A stretch of 64,000 bases of DNA from Chromobacterium aquaticum. GTDB lineage: Bacteria > Pseudomonadota > Gammaproteobacteria > Burkholderiales > Chromobacteriaceae. Positions 35,068 through 45,347 of this stretch are shown one piece after another. Position 1 is the stretch's first letter. The number at the start of each line of letters is the position of its first letter. The DNA is taken from NCBI RefSeq assembly GCF_021129195.1, contig NZ_JAJOHW010000100.1, positions 1 through 64,000 of the forward strand. Direction: 5' to 3'. The notes below the pieces were generated by a model. That model did not search any database. It was not told the origin of the DNA and worked only from the letters and a program-made list of their open reading frames with translations. The position numbers and the translations under genes were made by a program.

Positions 35068-35770
35068 GGCATTGGGCGCCTTGCGCGCGTCGCCGTTGAC
35101 CGGGGTGTTTGTCACATTGCTGGCTTATCGTCTGGCCTTGTGGCTGAATCGGCGCTGTCATGGCCACCCCTTGTCCAATCCGGTGCTGATCGGCGTGCTG
35201 CTGCTGTTGGGTTGGCTATTGCTGTCGGGCACCGATTATCGCCAGTACATGCAGGGCGCGCAGTTGATCCAGATGTTGCTGGGACCGGCCACGGTGGCGC
35301 TGGCGGTGCCCTTGTACGGCAATCTGAGCCGCCTCAAGCGCGCGGCGGGGCCGCTGGCGCTGAGCATTTTGCTGGGCGGGCTGGCCGGCATCGTCAGCGC
35401 GGTGGGTTTTGGCTGGCTGTTCGGCCTGCCGCACGAGGTCTTGCTGTCGCTGAGCACGCGCGCGGTGACCACGCCGATCGCGATGAGCGTGGCCCAGGGC
35501 ATAGGCGGGGTGCCCGAGTTGTCGGCGATGTGCGTGATCCTGTCCGGAATTTTCGGCGCGGTGGTGGCGCGGCCGCTGTTCGCCGCGCTGGGTTTGCACG
35601 ATGATATGGCGCTGGGCGTTGCCACCGGCATTTCCGCGCACGGGATAGGAACGGCGCGGGTGTTCCAGTTGTCGGAGACTGCGGGGGCGTTCGCGGGGCT
35701 GGCGATGGGCTTGAACGGCTTGCTTACCGCCTTGCTGGTGCCCTTGCTGCTGGCGTTGTTCCCGCTGTAG
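35054..35770 (+). CDS. LrgB-family membrane protein
   Basis: 238 residues with about seven membrane helices. Typical LrgB features: LGPATVALAVPLYGNLSRLK, SVTTP-like STRAVTTPIAMSVAQGIGG and ATGISAHGIGTARVFQL. Partner of the CidA/LrgA-like protein, from which it is translated with a 14-base overlap. The pair is now often described as pyruvate or 3-hydroxypropionate transport; antiholin function is the older view. Confidence 0.92.
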   Translation: MAGIEALGALRASPLTGVFVTLLAYRLALWLNRRCHGHPLSNPVLIGVLLLLGWLLLSGTDYRQYMQGAQLIQMLLGPATVALAVPLYGNLSRLKRAAGPLALSILLGGLAGIVSAVGFGWLFGLPHEVLLSLSTRAVTTPIAMSVAQGIGGVPELSAMCVILSGIFGAVVARPLFAALGLHDDMALGVATGISAHGIGTARVFQLSETAGAFAGLAMGLNGLLTALLVPLLLALFPL

Positions 35771-35884
35771 GCGGGGCGGCGGTTTTCATTGCGCAGTCGC
35801 GCCAAGCCGCGCATCCCGTCATCAGCGGATGCCCGACTTGGCTCGCTTGCGGCGGAATTAAAAATATTTTTACGAGGGGTGTGT

Positions 35885-36343
35885 ATGGATTTGATTTTGT
35901 GGCGCCATGCCGAGGCCGAGGAAGGTTCCGACGATCTGGCCCGCGCCTTGACGCGACGCGGCCAGCAGCAGGCCAGCCAGATGGCGTCCTGGCTGCGGGT
36001 GCGCCTGCCGCGCGACTATCTATTGCTGGCGTCCGAGGCCAAGCGCTCGCAGCAGACCGCGGCGCTGCTGGCCAAGAGCTTTCAGACCGTGCCGGCGCTG
36101 AACCCGACGGCATCGCCGCAAGAGGTGCTGGAGGCGATAGGCTGGCCGGAAGCGAACCGCACCGTGGTGCTGGTCGGCCATCAGCCTTATATCGGCTGGC
36201 TGACATCCGCTCTGTTGTCGGAACAGCAGCAGCTGTGGAGCGTGAAGAAGGGCTCGATCTGGTGGCTGAGCCACCGCGAGCGCCATGGCATTGAGCAGAC
36301 GCGCTTGAAGGCGATGATGACGCCGGGCATGTTGCAGCCCTGA
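35885..36343 (+). CDS. sixA: SixA-like phosphohistidine phosphatase
   Basis: 152 residues of the histidine-phosphatase superfamily: RHAEAEEGSDDLARALTRRG with the catalytic RHG-type His, second catalytic His in VLVGHQPYIGWL. SixA dephosphorylates phosphohistidine on phosphotransfer proteins, including PTS components. ATG 35885 has ACGAGGGG just upstream. Single gene with a terminator shared with metE. Confidence 0.87.
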   Translation: MDLILWRHAEAEEGSDDLARALTRRGQQQASQMASWLRVRLPRDYLLLASEAKRSQQTAALLAKSFQTVPALNPTASPQEVLEAIGWPEANRTVVLVGHQPYIGWLTSALLSEQQQLWSVKKGSIWWLSHRERHGIEQTRLKAMMTPGMLQP

Positions 36344-36353
36344 GCCGGAACCT

Positions 36354-36383
36354 AAAAAGGCCCCTCGATCGAGGGGCCTTTTT
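36354..36383. terminator. bidirectional terminator between sixA and metE
   Basis: AAAAAGGCCCCTCGATCGAGGGGCCTTTTT, fully palindromic 30 bases. Confidence 0.92.
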
Positions 36384-36402
36384 CTTGTCGGTCTCCAAGG
36401 TT

Positions 36403-38694
36403 TCAAACGACGGCGTCGGTCTCTTGCGCCAATCGTTGTCGCAGCGTCTTGCTGACCTTGACCATGCTGGCGAGCGCGGCCTCCACCTCGGGCCAGCCGC
36501 GGGTTTTCAGGCCGCAATCGGGATTGACCCACAGTTTTTCCGGCTCGATCACTTGCAGCGCCTTTTCCAGCAGTTGCTGAATTTCCGCCTCAGGCGGCAC
36601 TCGCGGGCTGTGGATGTCGTAGACGCCGGGGCCGATGGCGTTGGGGTAGCGGAAGTGGCCGAAGTCCTGCAACAGCTCCATGTCCGAACGCGAGGTTTCG
36701 ATGGTGATCACATCGGCGTCCAGCGCGGCGATGGCCGGCAGGATGTCGCCGAACTCCGAATAGCACATATGGGTGTGGATCTGGGTGGCGTCGGCCACGC
36801 CGTGGCAAGACAGGCGGAAGGCCTGGCCGGCCCAGTCCAGATAGGCGGCGCGGTCGGCGCGCTTCAGCGGCAGGCCTTCGCGGATCGCCGGTTCGTCGAT
36901 CTGGATCACGCGGATGCCGGCGCTTTCCAGATCGCGCACTTCGTCGTTCAGCGCCAGGGCGATCTGGCGGCAGACTTCGCCGCGCGGCAGGTCGTCGCGG
37001 ACAAAACTCCATTGCAGGATGGTGACCGGGCCGGTCAGCATGCCCTTGACCGGACGCGGGGTCAGGCTTTGCGCGTATTCGGCCCATTCCACGGTCATCG
37101 GCTGCGGCCGCGCCACGTCGCCGAACAGAATCGGCGGCTTGACGCAACGGCTGCCGTAGCTTTGCACCCAGCCGCCGGCGGTGAACACGAAGCCGGACAA
37201 TTGTTCGCCGAAGTACTCCACCATATCGTTGCGCTCGGCCTCGCCGTGCACCAGCACATCGATGTCCAGCGCCTCCTGGCGGCGGATCGCCAGCTCGATT
37301 TCCTGCTGCATCGCCTGGCGGTAGGCATCGGCGGACAATTCGCCGCGCTTGAAGCCGGCGCGAGCGCCGCGGATGGACGCGGTTTGCGGGAAGGAGCCTA
37401 TGGTGGTGGTGGGCAGCAGCGGCAGCTTGAGCCAGGCTTGCTGCGCGGCGGCGCGGACCGGATAGGCGCTGTGGCGTTGATCGGCGTCGGCTGGCAGCGC
37501 GGCCAGCCGCTGTTGGACATCGGGACGGTGGATCAGCGGGCTGGCGGCGCGCTGTTGACGGGCGTAATCGCTGCCGGCCAATTCATTGGCGATGGCGTCG
37601 CGGCCTTGTTCCACGCCGCGCTTCAATACCTTCAGTTCGTTCAGCTTCTGCACCGCGAAGGCGAGCCAGGTCTTGACGTCGACATCGAGCTGGGTTTCCG
37701 CGGCCAGGTCGAAGGGGGTGTGCAGCAAGGAGCAACTGGGGGCAATCCACAAGCGCTCGCCCAATTCGGCGGCCAGCGGCAGCAGGCCGGCCAGCGCGCG
37801 GGACAGGTCGGCGCGCCAGATATTGCGGCCATCGATGACGCCGGCGGACAGCACCTTGTCCTGCGGCCAGCCGGCGGCGAAGGCTTCCAGCTGCAGCGGC
37901 GCGCGCACCAGGTCCAGGTGCAGGCCGGCCACCGGCAGGCGCTTGAGCCGTTCGGCGTGTTCGGCGACGCTGCCGAAGTAAGTGGCCAGCAATAGCCGCA
38001 AGGAGCTGTCTTGCAATTGTTGGTAGGCGGGCTCGAAGGCGGTCAGCCATTCTTGCGGCAGGTCCAGCGCCAGGATGGGCTCGTCGATCTGGACCCATTC
38101 CACCTTGGCCTCGGCCAGCGCGGCCAGCAGCTCGCGGTAGGCTTGCAGCAGGCCGGGCAACAGTGCGAGCTTGTCGAAGTCGGCGCCCTTGCTCTTGCCC
38201 AGCCACAGCAGGGACAAAGGCCCCAGCAGCACCGGCTTGGCGCGCAGGCCCAGCGCCTGGGCTTCGCGCACTTGCGCCAGCAGGCGCTGCGGCTGAGCCT
38301 GGAAAGCGGTGTCGGCATGCCATTCCGGCACCAGGTAGTGGTAATTGGTGTCGAACCATTTGGTCATTTCCAGCGCCGGCTGTTTGGCGTTGCCGCGCGC
38401 CAGCTGGAAGTATTGTTCCGTGCTCAGTTGCGCCGGGTCGAAGCCGAAGCGCGGCGGCACCACGCCCACCAGCAGCTGCGCGTCCAGCACATGATCGTAG
38501 AGGGAGAAATCGCCAACCGGTGACAATTCCACGCCGGCGCCTTTTTGCAGCAGCCAGTGGCGCTGGCGCAGTTCGCGCGCGCCGCCGAGCAGCGCGGTCT
38601 CGTCGATTTCATTCTTCCAGTAATTCTCCAGCAGGGTTTTCAGTTCGCGTTTGGCGCCGATGCGGGGAAAGCCGAGCAAGTGCAGGGTGGTCAT
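36403..38694 (-). CDS. metE: cobalamin-independent methionine synthase
   Basis: Transfers methyl from 5-methyltetrahydropteroyltriglutamate to homocysteine. 763 residues; two barrel domains. Zinc site residues in the C-terminal half are present: His and Cys of [11 protein letters not shown], Glu, and Cys of [12 protein letters not shown]-terminus [13 protein letters not shown] is typical. Divergent from metR, which activates it in response to homocysteine; a MetR box lies between them. Confidence 0.97.
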   Translation of the reverse strand: MTTLHLLGFPRIGAKRELKTLLENYWKNEIDETALLGGARELRQRHWLLQKGAGVELSPVGDFSLYDHVLDAQLLVGVVPPRFGFDPAQLSTEQYFQLARGNAKQPALEMTKWFDTNYHYLVPEWHADTAFQAQPQRLLAQVREAQALGLRAKPVLLGPLSLLWLGKSKGADFDKLALLPGLLQAYRELLAALAEAKVEWVQIDEPILALDLPQEWLTAFEPAYQQLQDSSLRLLLATYFGSVAEHAERLKRLPVAGLHLDLVRAPLQLEAFAAGWPQDKVLSAGVIDGRNIWRADLSRALAGLLPLAAELGERLWIAPSCSLLHTPFDLAAETQLDVDVKTWLAFAVQKLNELKVLKRGVEQGRDAIANELAGSDYARQQRAASPLIHRPDVQQRLAALPADADQRHSAYPVRAAAQQAWLKLPLLPTTTIGSFPQTASIRGARAGFKRGELSADAYRQAMQQEIELAIRRQEALDIDVLVHGEAERNDMVEYFGEQLSGFVFTAGGWVQSYGSRCVKPPILFGDVARPQPMTVEWAEYAQSLTPRPVKGMLTGPVTILQWSFVRDDLPRGEVCRQIALALNDEVRDLESAGIRVIQIDEPAIREGLPLKRADRAAYLDWAGQAFRLSCHGVADATQIHTHMCYSEFGDILPAIAALDADVITIETSRSDMELLQDFGHFRYPNAIGPGVYDIHSPRVPPEAEIQQLLEKALQVIEPEKLWVNPDCGLKTRGWPEVEAALASMVKVSKTLRQRLAQETDAVV

Positions 38695-38775
38695 GGGTGG
38701 ACTCCTTGGTTCGTGATGTCCCTAGCATTGCGCAAGCTGCTGTATGATACAAACTCATTATTTTGCCAGTTAACA

Positions 38776-38788
38776 TGAAATGAATTCA
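38776..38788. promoter_or_regulatory. MetR box
   Basis: TGAA-ATGAA-TTCA fits the MetR consensus TGAA-N5-TTCA exactly. Its last base is the first base of the metR start codon at 38788, suggesting MetR represses itself while acting on metE. Confidence 0.7.
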
Positions 38789-39720
38789 TGATGAGCATTC
38801 TGGAAATCCGACATCTGCGCACCCTGCTGGCGCTGGCCGAAACCGGCAGCGTGTCCTTGGCCGCCAGCCGCCTGTTCCTGACCCAGTCGGCGCTGTCGCA
38901 CCAGTTGAAACAATTGGAGCAGGGCTATGGCATGAGCTTGTTCGAGCGCAAGACCCAGCCATTGCGTTTTACCGCCGCCGGCGAGCGCTTGCTGACGCTG
39001 GCGCATGATCTGAACGCGCGAGTGGCGGCGGCGGAGCGCGACCTGGCGCGGCTGCGCCAGGGCGAGGCCGGCGAATTGCGCGTGGCGGTGGAGTGCCATA
39101 CCTGCTTTGACTGGCTGATGCCGGCGATGGACGCGTTCCGCCAGCATTGGCCGGGCGTGGAGCTGGACATCGTGTCCGGTTTCCATACCGACCCGGTCAG
39201 TCTGCTGCTGAGCCACCGCGCCGATCTGGCCATCGTGTCGGAGGCGGAAACCCAGGCCGGCGTCGATTTCCAGCCGCTGTTCGCTTATGAAATGGTGGGC
39301 ATCGTCGCGCGCGATCATCCGCTGGCGCACAAGCGCTGCTGGCTGGCGGAGGATTTCGCCGACGAGACGCTGATTCATTACCCGGTGCCGGATGAAATGC
39401 TGGACCTGGTGCGCAAGGTGCTGCGGCCGGCGGGGATCAATCCGGCGCGGCGCAGCAGCGAACTGACCATCGCCATCATCCAGCTGGTGGCCAGCCGCCG
39501 TGGAGTGGCGGCTCTGCCGTATTGGGCGGTCAAGCCCTATCTGGAGCGCGGTTACGTGGTGGCACGGCCTATCGGCGAGCGCGGTTTGAGCAGTGAGCTG
39601 TACGCGGCGGTGCGCAGCGACGATGGCGGCCTGGCCTATATGCAGGACTTTCTGGCCACGGTGCGCGAGCAGAGCTTCGCCACCTTGCCAGGGCTGACGC
39701 CGCTGGGCGCGACCAACTGA
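38788..39720 (+). CDS. metR: MetR, LysR-type regulator of methionine synthesis
   Basis: 310 residues. HTH at about 5-65 (LEIRHLRTLLALAETGSVSLAASRLFLTQS) and the LysR co-inducer domain from about 90. Identity rests on divergent metE and the MetR box; homocysteine is the usual co-inducer. ATGs at 38788 and 38791 are both possible; the first lies within the box. Confidence 0.93.
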   Translation: MMSILEIRHLRTLLALAETGSVSLAASRLFLTQSALSHQLKQLEQGYGMSLFERKTQPLRFTAAGERLLTLAHDLNARVAAAERDLARLRQGEAGELRVAVECHTCFDWLMPAMDAFRQHWPGVELDIVSGFHTDPVSLLLSHRADLAIVSEAETQAGVDFQPLFAYEMVGIVARDHPLAHKRCWLAEDFADETLIHYPVPDEMLDLVRKVLRPAGINPARRSSELTIAIIQLVASRRGVAALPYWAVKPYLERGYVVARPIGERGLSSELYAAVRSDDGGLAYMQDFLATVREQSFATLPGLTPLGATN

Positions 39721-39721
39721 T

Positions 39722-40462
39722 TCAGGGCAGGGCCAGTTGCCGGCGCAGCGGCGGCAGTTGATTCCAGACGCAGCGCATGCGCTCCGGATGAGCCTGGCCG
39801 TAGGCCTGGCTGAACACCAGGTAGTTGCTTTCGGTCTTGAGCGGGGGCTGCAGCTTTTTCATGTGTAGCTGCGGCTGGCCGGCCAGATAGGCATCGCCGC
39901 CGGGTTCATGCATGGCGAAAGCGGCGATGCGCCCGGCCTGCAACTTGGCGAAGTTTTCCGCCATATTGCCGCCTTCTTCCGACGCGATGCGCCGGGCTTT
40001 CAATTCGCGAGTGATCGCCCAGCCGCGGTTGACGCCCACTTTCTCATCCTCGGGCAGGTCCAGCCGGAGGCCGTCCCAGCGCAGCGCCGATTGCTGCGGC
40101 ACATAGAGCACATAGGACATGGCGGCCAATCGGTAGCGCGGATCGACCTGGCCGTCGCGCATCGGGTAGCGCATCTGCTTGGCTCGGTCAGTCTGGAAGG
40201 ACAGCATGGCGGCGGCGTCGGCCTGGCTCAGCGCCAGGCTGCGCAGCACGCGCCGAGCCGGCAGCGGGCGGAATTGCGGGCTCAGGCCGCAGCGCTCCGC
40301 CGCAGTCTTGACCAGTTCGATGACGGGGCCGGACAGCCGGGGCGGGGAGTAGTCGACGAAGGGGGCCGGCTCGGCATTGCCGACGACGATGCGCAAGACG
40401 GGCGCGGCGTGCGTCCATCCGCCGGCCAGCAGGGCGAGCAGAGCCAGTACGGGCTTGGGCAT
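39722..40462 (-). CDS. periplasmic solute-binding protein family 3-like
   Basis: 246 residues with a signal peptide (MPKPVLALLALLAGGWTHA). The mature part has the type-2 periplasmic binding fold order (LRIVVGNAEPAPFVDYSP...RVLRSLALSQADAAAMLSF...NMAENFAKLQAGRIAAFA). No ABC permease genes accompany it, so it is an orphan receptor or ligand-binding protein. Convergent with metR (2-base gap). Ligand unknown. Confidence 0.8.
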   Translation of the reverse strand: MPKPVLALLALLAGGWTHAAPVLRIVVGNAEPAPFVDYSPPRLSGPVIELVKTAAERCGLSPQFRPLPARRVLRSLALSQADAAAMLSFQTDRAKQMRYPMRDGQVDPRYRLAAMSYVLYVPQQSALRWDGLRLDLPEDEKVGVNRGWAITRELKARRIASEEGGNMAENFAKLQAGRIAAFAMHEPGGDAYLAGQPQLHMKKLQPPLKTESNYLVFSQAYGQAHPERMRCVWNQLPPLRRQLALP

Positions 40463-40492
40463 GGGCGCGTCCTCGCGGCAATGATCATGGTT

Positions 40493-41947
40493 TCATTTTA
40501 TGAGCCCCGGCTCGGCTTTGTCATGCGCTTCGTCAGCATGGGCTTCCAAACCCAGTTCCTGGATCTTGCGGGTCAGGGTGTTGCGGCCCCAGCCCAGCAG
40601 ATGGGCGGCTTCCACCTTGCGGCCGCCGGTGTGCGCCAGGCCGCTGCGGATGCAGCTGGCTTCGAAGCGGCGGGTCAATTCGTCGATGATGCCGGTTTCG
40701 CCGCCGCGCAGACGGCGGCTGACTTCCTCGGCCAGCAGCAGCGGCCAGTCGGCCTGGGCATCGCCGCTGGCGCTGTGCGCGCCGGCGGCGGCGGGTTCGC
40801 GCAGTTCCTGCGGCAGGTCGGCCACTTCCACGGTCTGGCCGGGAGCCATCACGCTGATCCACTGACACAGATTTTCCAGTTCGCGCACATTGCCGGAGAA
40901 CGGGCTGTGCTTGACCACGTCCATGGCGGCATCGCTGAGGCGCTTGGTCTCCACGCCCAGTTGCACCGCGCTCTTGGACAGGAAGTGGCGCGCCAGCAGC
41001 GGGATATCCTCGCGTCGCTCCCGCAGCGGCGGCAGCCGCAGCCGGATCACGTTCAGACGATGGTAGAGGTCTTCGCGGAACTGGCCGTCGCGCACTCGCT
41101 GCTCCAGGTTCTGATGGGTGGCGGCGATGACGCGGACATTGGCCTTGATCGGGGTGTGGCCGCCGACGCGGTAGAAGTGGCCGTCGGAGAGCACGCGCAG
41201 CAGCCGGGTCTGCAGTTCGGTGGGCATGTCGCCGATCTCGTCCAGGAACAGCGTGCCGCCTTCGGCCTCTTCGAAGCGGCCGCGGCGGGTGGCGAGCGCG
41301 CCGGTGAACGCGCCTTTTTCATGGCCAAACAGCTCGGATTCCAGCAAGTCCTTGGGTATGGCGGCGGTATTGAGCGCGATGAAGGGGCGGCCGGCGCGCA
41401 CGGAATGGCGGTGCAGCGCTTCGGCGACTCTTTCCTTGCCGGTGCCGGATTCGCCGGTGATCAGCACGGTGACGTTGGATTGCGACAACCGACCGATGGC
41501 GCGGAACACGTCTTGCATCGCCGGCGCCTGGCCCAATAGCGCGGGCATCGCTTCCGTCGCGTCGTCCGTGGCGCTGGCCGGGCTGTTTTCCGCCAGCGCG
41601 CGCTCGATCAGCAAGACTGCCTGGTCGACGTCGAAGGGTTTGGGCAGGTATTCGAAGGCGCCGCCCTGGAAGGCCGCCACCGCCGAGTCCAGGTCCGAGT
41701 GCGCGGTCATGATGATGACCGGCAGCGCCGGATGCTCGCCCTTGACCTTGGCCAGGAACTTCAGTCCGTCTATGCCGGGCATGCGGATGTCGGAGATGAT
41801 CACTTGCGGCGTGCGGTCGTAGAGCGCGTTCAGCGCGTCGTCGGCGCTGGCGAAGCTGTCGAAGCCGATGCCGGCGCGGCCCAGCGCTTTTTCCAGCACC
41901 CAGCGTATCGCCTTGTCGTCGTCAATAATCCATACCGCTTGCTTCAT
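40493..41947 (-). CDS. ntrC: nitrogen regulation response regulator NtrC
   Basis: Sigma54 activator under nitrogen limitation. 484 residues: receiver domain (1-120, WIIDDDKAIRWVLEKAL, phospho-Asp near 53 in VIISDIRMPG), AAA+ domain (about 145-375; Walker A GESGTGKE, sigma54-contact loop GAFTGA) and C-terminal Fis-like HTH (EAAHLLGWGRNTLTRKI). ATG 41947 starts at MKQAVWIIDD. Follows ntrB by 69 bases. Likely binds the boxes upstream of glnA. Confidence 0.96.
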   Translation of the reverse strand: MKQAVWIIDDDKAIRWVLEKALGRAGIGFDSFASADDALNALYDRTPQVIISDIRMPGIDGLKFLAKVKGEHPALPVIIMTAHSDLDSAVAAFQGGAFEYLPKPFDVDQAVLLIERALAENSPASATDDATEAMPALLGQAPAMQDVFRAIGRLSQSNVTVLITGESGTGKERVAEALHRHSVRAGRPFIALNTAAIPKDLLESELFGHEKGAFTGALATRRGRFEEAEGGTLFLDEIGDMPTELQTRLLRVLSDGHFYRVGGHTPIKANVRVIAATHQNLEQRVRDGQFREDLYHRLNVIRLRLPPLRERREDIPLLARHFLSKSAVQLGVETKRLSDAAMDVVKHSPFSGNVRELENLCQWISVMAPGQTVEVADLPQELREPAAAGAHSASGDAQADWPLLLAEEVSRRLRGGETGIIDELTRRFEASCIRSGLAHTGGRKVEAAHLLGWGRNTLTRKIQELGLEAHADEAHDKAEPGLIK

Positions 41948-42016
41948 CACGGAATCCTCATGGTGGGGCTCGCCGGCCTTGGCCGGTCGCCGCAAGGTGT
42001 TTTTATCGTTCAATGC

Positions 42017-43069
42017 TTAGTCGGTGGCGAAAGGCAGCATCACCGTGAAACAGGTCTGTCCCGGCCGCGATTCGAACTCGATATTGCCGCCATGCTGATG
42101 GACGAAGGCCTGGGCCAGCGTCAGCCCCAGGCCGGTGCCTTCGGCGCGGCCGGTGACCAGCGGGTAGAAAATATGGTCCTTGATCTCGTCGGGGATGCCG
42201 GGGCCGTTGTCGACGATCTGCAATTTCAATGCCAAGGTGTGGCGCTTGCGCGCCAGCGTCGCCTGGCGCGCGACCCGGGTGCGCAGCACCAGCTCGCCCT
42301 TGCCCTTCATCGCCTGGGTCGCGTTCTTGACGATGTTGAGGACCACCTGGATCAGTTGTTCCTTGTCCGCCACCAAGAGCGGCAGGCTGGTGTCGTAATC
42401 GCGGCGGATCTGCAAGCCGTGCGGGAATTCGGCCAGCGCGATGCTGCGCACGCGCTCCAGCACTTCATGGATATTGATTTCGGCGCGCACATGGCTGCGG
42501 TGCGGCGCCAGCAGGCGATCCACCAGCGACTGCAGGCGCAGCGCCTCTTCCTTGATCACCGCGGTGTATTCCTTCAGCTCGGGGCGGTCCAGCAACTCGT
42601 GCTCCAGCAATTGCGCCGCGCCGCGGATGCCGCCCAGAGGGTTCTTGATTTCGTGCGCCAGATTGCGGATCAACTCGCGATTGGCCTGGTGCTGCAGCAG
42701 CAAGCGCTCTTCATTGGCGATCTTCAACTGCTGATCCAGCGGTCGCAGCTCGATCAAGGCCAAGCCGCCGTCGGCGTCCACCGGGGTGATGGACAGCGCG
42801 ATGTGCAGCGCCTGCTCGCTGTGCTGCGGGATCAGTTCCAGATCGTGTTCGATGAAGCTGGCGTTGTGGCGCAGCGCGGTGGCCAGCGCCTGGCGCAGCG
42901 CCGGGCAGGGCTGGAACAGTTCGAACAGGCTGTGGCGGCGCAGCTCGCGGCTGCCCAGCGCCAGCAGGTTCTCGCAGGCGGGATTGACGAAGTGGAGCGC
43001 GCCGTCGGCATCAGCGATCAGCACGGGGGTGTCCAGCAGTTCTAGTCCGGTAAAGCTGGTCGGCGGCAT
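42017..43069 (-). CDS. ntrB: nitrogen regulation sensor kinase NtrB
   Basis: Cytosolic histidine kinase/phosphatase for NtrC controlled by PII. 350 residues: PAS domain (about 8-115), H-box NLAHEIKNPLGGIRGAAQ, and HATPase with NATQAMKGKG, DNGPGIP and GTGLGLTLAQ. No membrane segment, as expected. Encoded between a DUF4124 gene and ntrC. Confidence 0.96.
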   Translation of the reverse strand: MPPTSFTGLELLDTPVLIADADGALHFVNPACENLLALGSRELRRHSLFELFQPCPALRQALATALRHNASFIEHDLELIPQHSEQALHIALSITPVDADGGLALIELRPLDQQLKIANEERLLLQHQANRELIRNLAHEIKNPLGGIRGAAQLLEHELLDRPELKEYTAVIKEEALRLQSLVDRLLAPHRSHVRAEINIHEVLERVRSIALAEFPHGLQIRRDYDTSLPLLVADKEQLIQVVLNIVKNATQAMKGKGELVLRTRVARQATLARKRHTLALKLQIVDNGPGIPDEIKDHIFYPLVTGRAEGTGLGLTLAQAFVHQHGGNIEFESRPGQTCFTVMLPFATD

Positions 43070-43193
43070 GGTGTGGGGTGTCCTGTGGGCTCGGTCGCGA
43101 AGGGCATGCGTTGGCGCAGCAAGATTCGGGCCATGCCCGTGGGATGGGGAATGGCCCGTTTAATGGCAGTATGCACCAAGATGGTGCGTCAAA

Positions 43194-43670
43194 CTAGTTT
43201 TGCCCCAATTCGCGGCGCAGCGCTTCCACGTTCTTCTGGCGATCGGTGACTTCGTCCTGCAGCTTCTGCACCCGGTCCAGGTATTTCTGGTAATTGCGGG
43301 TTTCGTCGCCGTTGCGCGTGGCCTTGCCATCGGTCAGCGCCTTTTGCGCATCGGCCAGCGCTTTCTGCTCATTGGCCAGTTCCTGTTCCAGGATCTTGCG
43401 GCGGCCGCTGTCGCGCTGTTTCTGCGTGCCGGGGTCGACGCTGGGGAAGCTGCTGGACGGTTTGGCCGGCGCCGCGCCGCCGCCGCTGCTGTTGCCGCTG
43501 TTCTTGTGCTGGCTGGGATAGGAGGAGAGCGGGTTGAGTCGTATTGGTTGCGCGCCGCGGATGGGCACATTGGTGAAGGTGACGTTGCCGTCCTTGTCCA
43601 CGTACTTGTAAACGGTGGCCTGCGCCGAGGCGCTGAGCAGCAGCAATAGACAGAGGGATAGCGTTTTCAT
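43194..43670 (-). CDS. secreted DUF4124-domain protein
   Basis: 158 residues. Signal peptide MKTLSLCLLLLLSASAQA, DUF4124 segment (VYKYVDKDGNVTFTNVPIRG), Ser/Gly/Pro linker, then a helical coiled-coil-like region rich in Gln, Lys, Glu. ATG 43670 chosen because it begins the signal peptide. It sits between glnA and ntrB on the same strand, an insertion in the usual glnA-ntrBC order. Function unknown. Confidence 0.85.
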   Translation of the reverse strand: MKTLSLCLLLLLSASAQATVYKYVDKDGNVTFTNVPIRGAQPIRLNPLSSYPSQHKNSGNSSGGGAAPAKPSSSFPSVDPGTQKQRDSGRRKILEQELANEQKALADAQKALTDGKATRNGDETRNYQKYLDRVQKLQDEVTDRQKNVEALRRELGQN

Positions 43671-43741
43671 GAGCGGCGGAGTCGGATTCTTGGTTTCGGC
43701 ATTGCTAATGATATGCAAATCGGCGGGCCAAGTCATATATG

Positions 43742-43772
43742 AAAACGGCAGCCATGGGGCTGCCGTTTCGTT
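43742..43772 (-). terminator. glnA terminator
   Basis: On the minus strand ACGGCAGCC-ccat-GGCTGCCGT followed by TTTC; the stem is 9 bp, 22 bases after the glnA stop. Confidence 0.75.
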
Positions 43773-43793
43773 TTCCGGGATGATCCGCGTCGC

Positions 43794-45212
43794 TTACAGC
43801 GAGTAATACATCGCGAATTCAACCGGATGCGTGGTCATGCGGGTCAGGTTCACTTCCTGCATCTTCAACTCGATGTAGGCGTCGATCCAGTCATTGGAGA
43901 ACACGCCGCCGCGGGTCAGGAACTCGCGGTCCTTGTCCAGGGCGGCCAGCGCCTCGTCCAGGCTGGCGCACACGGTCGGGATCAACTTGTCCTCTTCCGG
44001 CGGCAAATCGTACAGGTTCTTGTCCGCGGCGTCGCCCGGGTGGATCTTGTTCTGAATGCCGTCCAGGCCGGCCATCAGCAGCGCGGAGAAGCACAGATAG
44101 GGGTTGGCCAGCGGATCCGGGAAGCGCGCTTCGATGCGGCGGCCCTTGGGGCTGGCCACGTGCGGAATGCGGATGGAGGCGGAGCGGTTCTTGGCGGAGT
44201 AGGCCAGCTTCACCGGCGCTTCGTAATGCGGCACCAGGCGCTTGTAGGAGTTGGTGCCCGGATTGGTGATCGCGTTCAGCGCCTTGGCGTGCTTGATGAT
44301 GCCGCCGATGTAGTAGAGCGCGGTGTCGGACAGGCCGGCATAGCCGTCGCCGGCGAACAGGTTCTTGCCGTCCTTCCAGATCGACTGGTGCACGTGCATG
44401 CCGGAGCCGTTGTCGCCGACGATGGGCTTGGGCATGAAGGTGGCGGTCTTGCCGTAGCTGTGCGCCACGTTGTGCACCACGTATTTCAGGATCTGGGTCC
44501 AGTCGGCGCGCTGGGTCAGGGTGCTGAACTTGGTGCCGATCTCGTTCTGGCCGGCGGTGGCCACTTCATGGTGATGCACTTCCACCGGAATGCCCAGTTC
44601 TTCCAGCAGCAGCACCATGGCGGAGCGGATGTCCTGGGAGGAGTCCACCGGCGGCACCGGGAAGTAGCCGCCCTTGACGCCCGGGCGGTGGCCCATATTG
44701 CCGCCTTCGAATTCCTCGGCGGACGCCCATGCGGCTTCCTCGGCCTTGATCTTGACGAAGCAGCCGGACATGTCGGTGCCCCAGGTCACGCTGTCGAAGA
44801 CGAAGAATTCCGGCTCCGGGCCGAAGTAGGCGGTGTCGCCCAGGCCGGATGCCTTCAGATAGGCTTCGGCGCGCTTGGCTATGGAGCGCGGGTCGCGGTC
44901 ATAGCCCTTGCCGTCGGCCGGGTCGATCACATCGCAGTGCAGGAAGACGGTGGGTTCGTCGTAGAAGGGGTCGATGCGAGCGGTGGCCGGGTCGGCCATC
45001 AGCAGCATGTCGGATGCCTGAATGCCTTTCCAGCCTGCGATCGAGGAGCCGTCGAAAGCATGGCCGTGCTCGAACCATGCTTCCGGATCGTCCAGCAGCA
45101 CGTGGGCCGGGATGGTCACGTGTTGTTCTTTGCCGCGGGTATCGGTAAAGCGCAGGTCTACGAATTTGACATCGTTTTCGGTAATCAGCTTGACTACGTC
45201 TGCAACCGCCAT
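43794..45212 (-). CDS. glnA: glutamine synthetase type I
   Basis: Assimilates ammonia into glutamine. 472 residues, dodecameric GSI-beta. Beta-Grasp N-domain, then catalytic domain with EPEFFVFD, the [10 protein letters not shown] and the [10 protein letters not shown] motifs. The adenylylation Tyr is present in [11 protein letters not shown] (about residue 400). ATG 45212 has AGGAG upstream; an in-frame ATG 30 bases earlier lacks one. A sigma54 promoter and two NtrC boxes lie upstream. Confidence 0.98.
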   Translation of the reverse strand: MAVADVVKLITENDVKFVDLRFTDTRGKEQHVTIPAHVLLDDPEAWFEHGHAFDGSSIAGWKGIQASDMLLMADPATARIDPFYDEPTVFLHCDVIDPADGKGYDRDPRSIAKRAEAYLKASGLGDTAYFGPEPEFFVFDSVTWGTDMSGCFVKIKAEEAAWASAEEFEGGNMGHRPGVKGGYFPVPPVDSSQDIRSAMVLLLEELGIPVEVHHHEVATAGQNEIGTKFSTLTQRADWTQILKYVVHNVAHSYGKTATFMPKPIVGDNGSGMHVHQSIWKDGKNLFAGDGYAGLSDTALYYIGGIIKHAKALNAITNPGTNSYKRLVPHYEAPVKLAYSAKNRSASIRIPHVASPKGRRIEARFPDPLANPYLCFSALLMAGLDGIQNKIHPGDAADKNLYDLPPEEDKLIPTVCASLDEALAALDKDREFLTRGGVFSNDWIDAYIELKMQEVNLTRMTTHPVEFAMYYSL

Positions 45213-45270
45213 GGTTTTCTCCTGAAAGGCTACATGCATCATGTGCGAATTAGTGTACGGCTAACGCTTA

Positions 45271-45286
45271 AGCATTAAGCGTGCCA
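45271..45286 (-). promoter_or_regulatory. sigma54 promoter of glnA
   Basis: Minus-strand TGGCAC-GCTTA-ATGCT: the -24 GG and -12 GC are exactly 10 bases apart as required; one mismatch to TTGC. About 60 bases upstream of the glnA ATG. Confidence 0.8.
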
Positions 45287-45347
45287 GCTTAAAATCGCCG
45301 AGATTCCATTGTGTCATAGCCCAAAAACGGGCGCTAGCAGAGTTGAA

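Noticed and set aside
36385-37995. Long plus-strand frame opposite metE
   Set aside because: Shadow; metE has all catalytic motifs on the minus strand.
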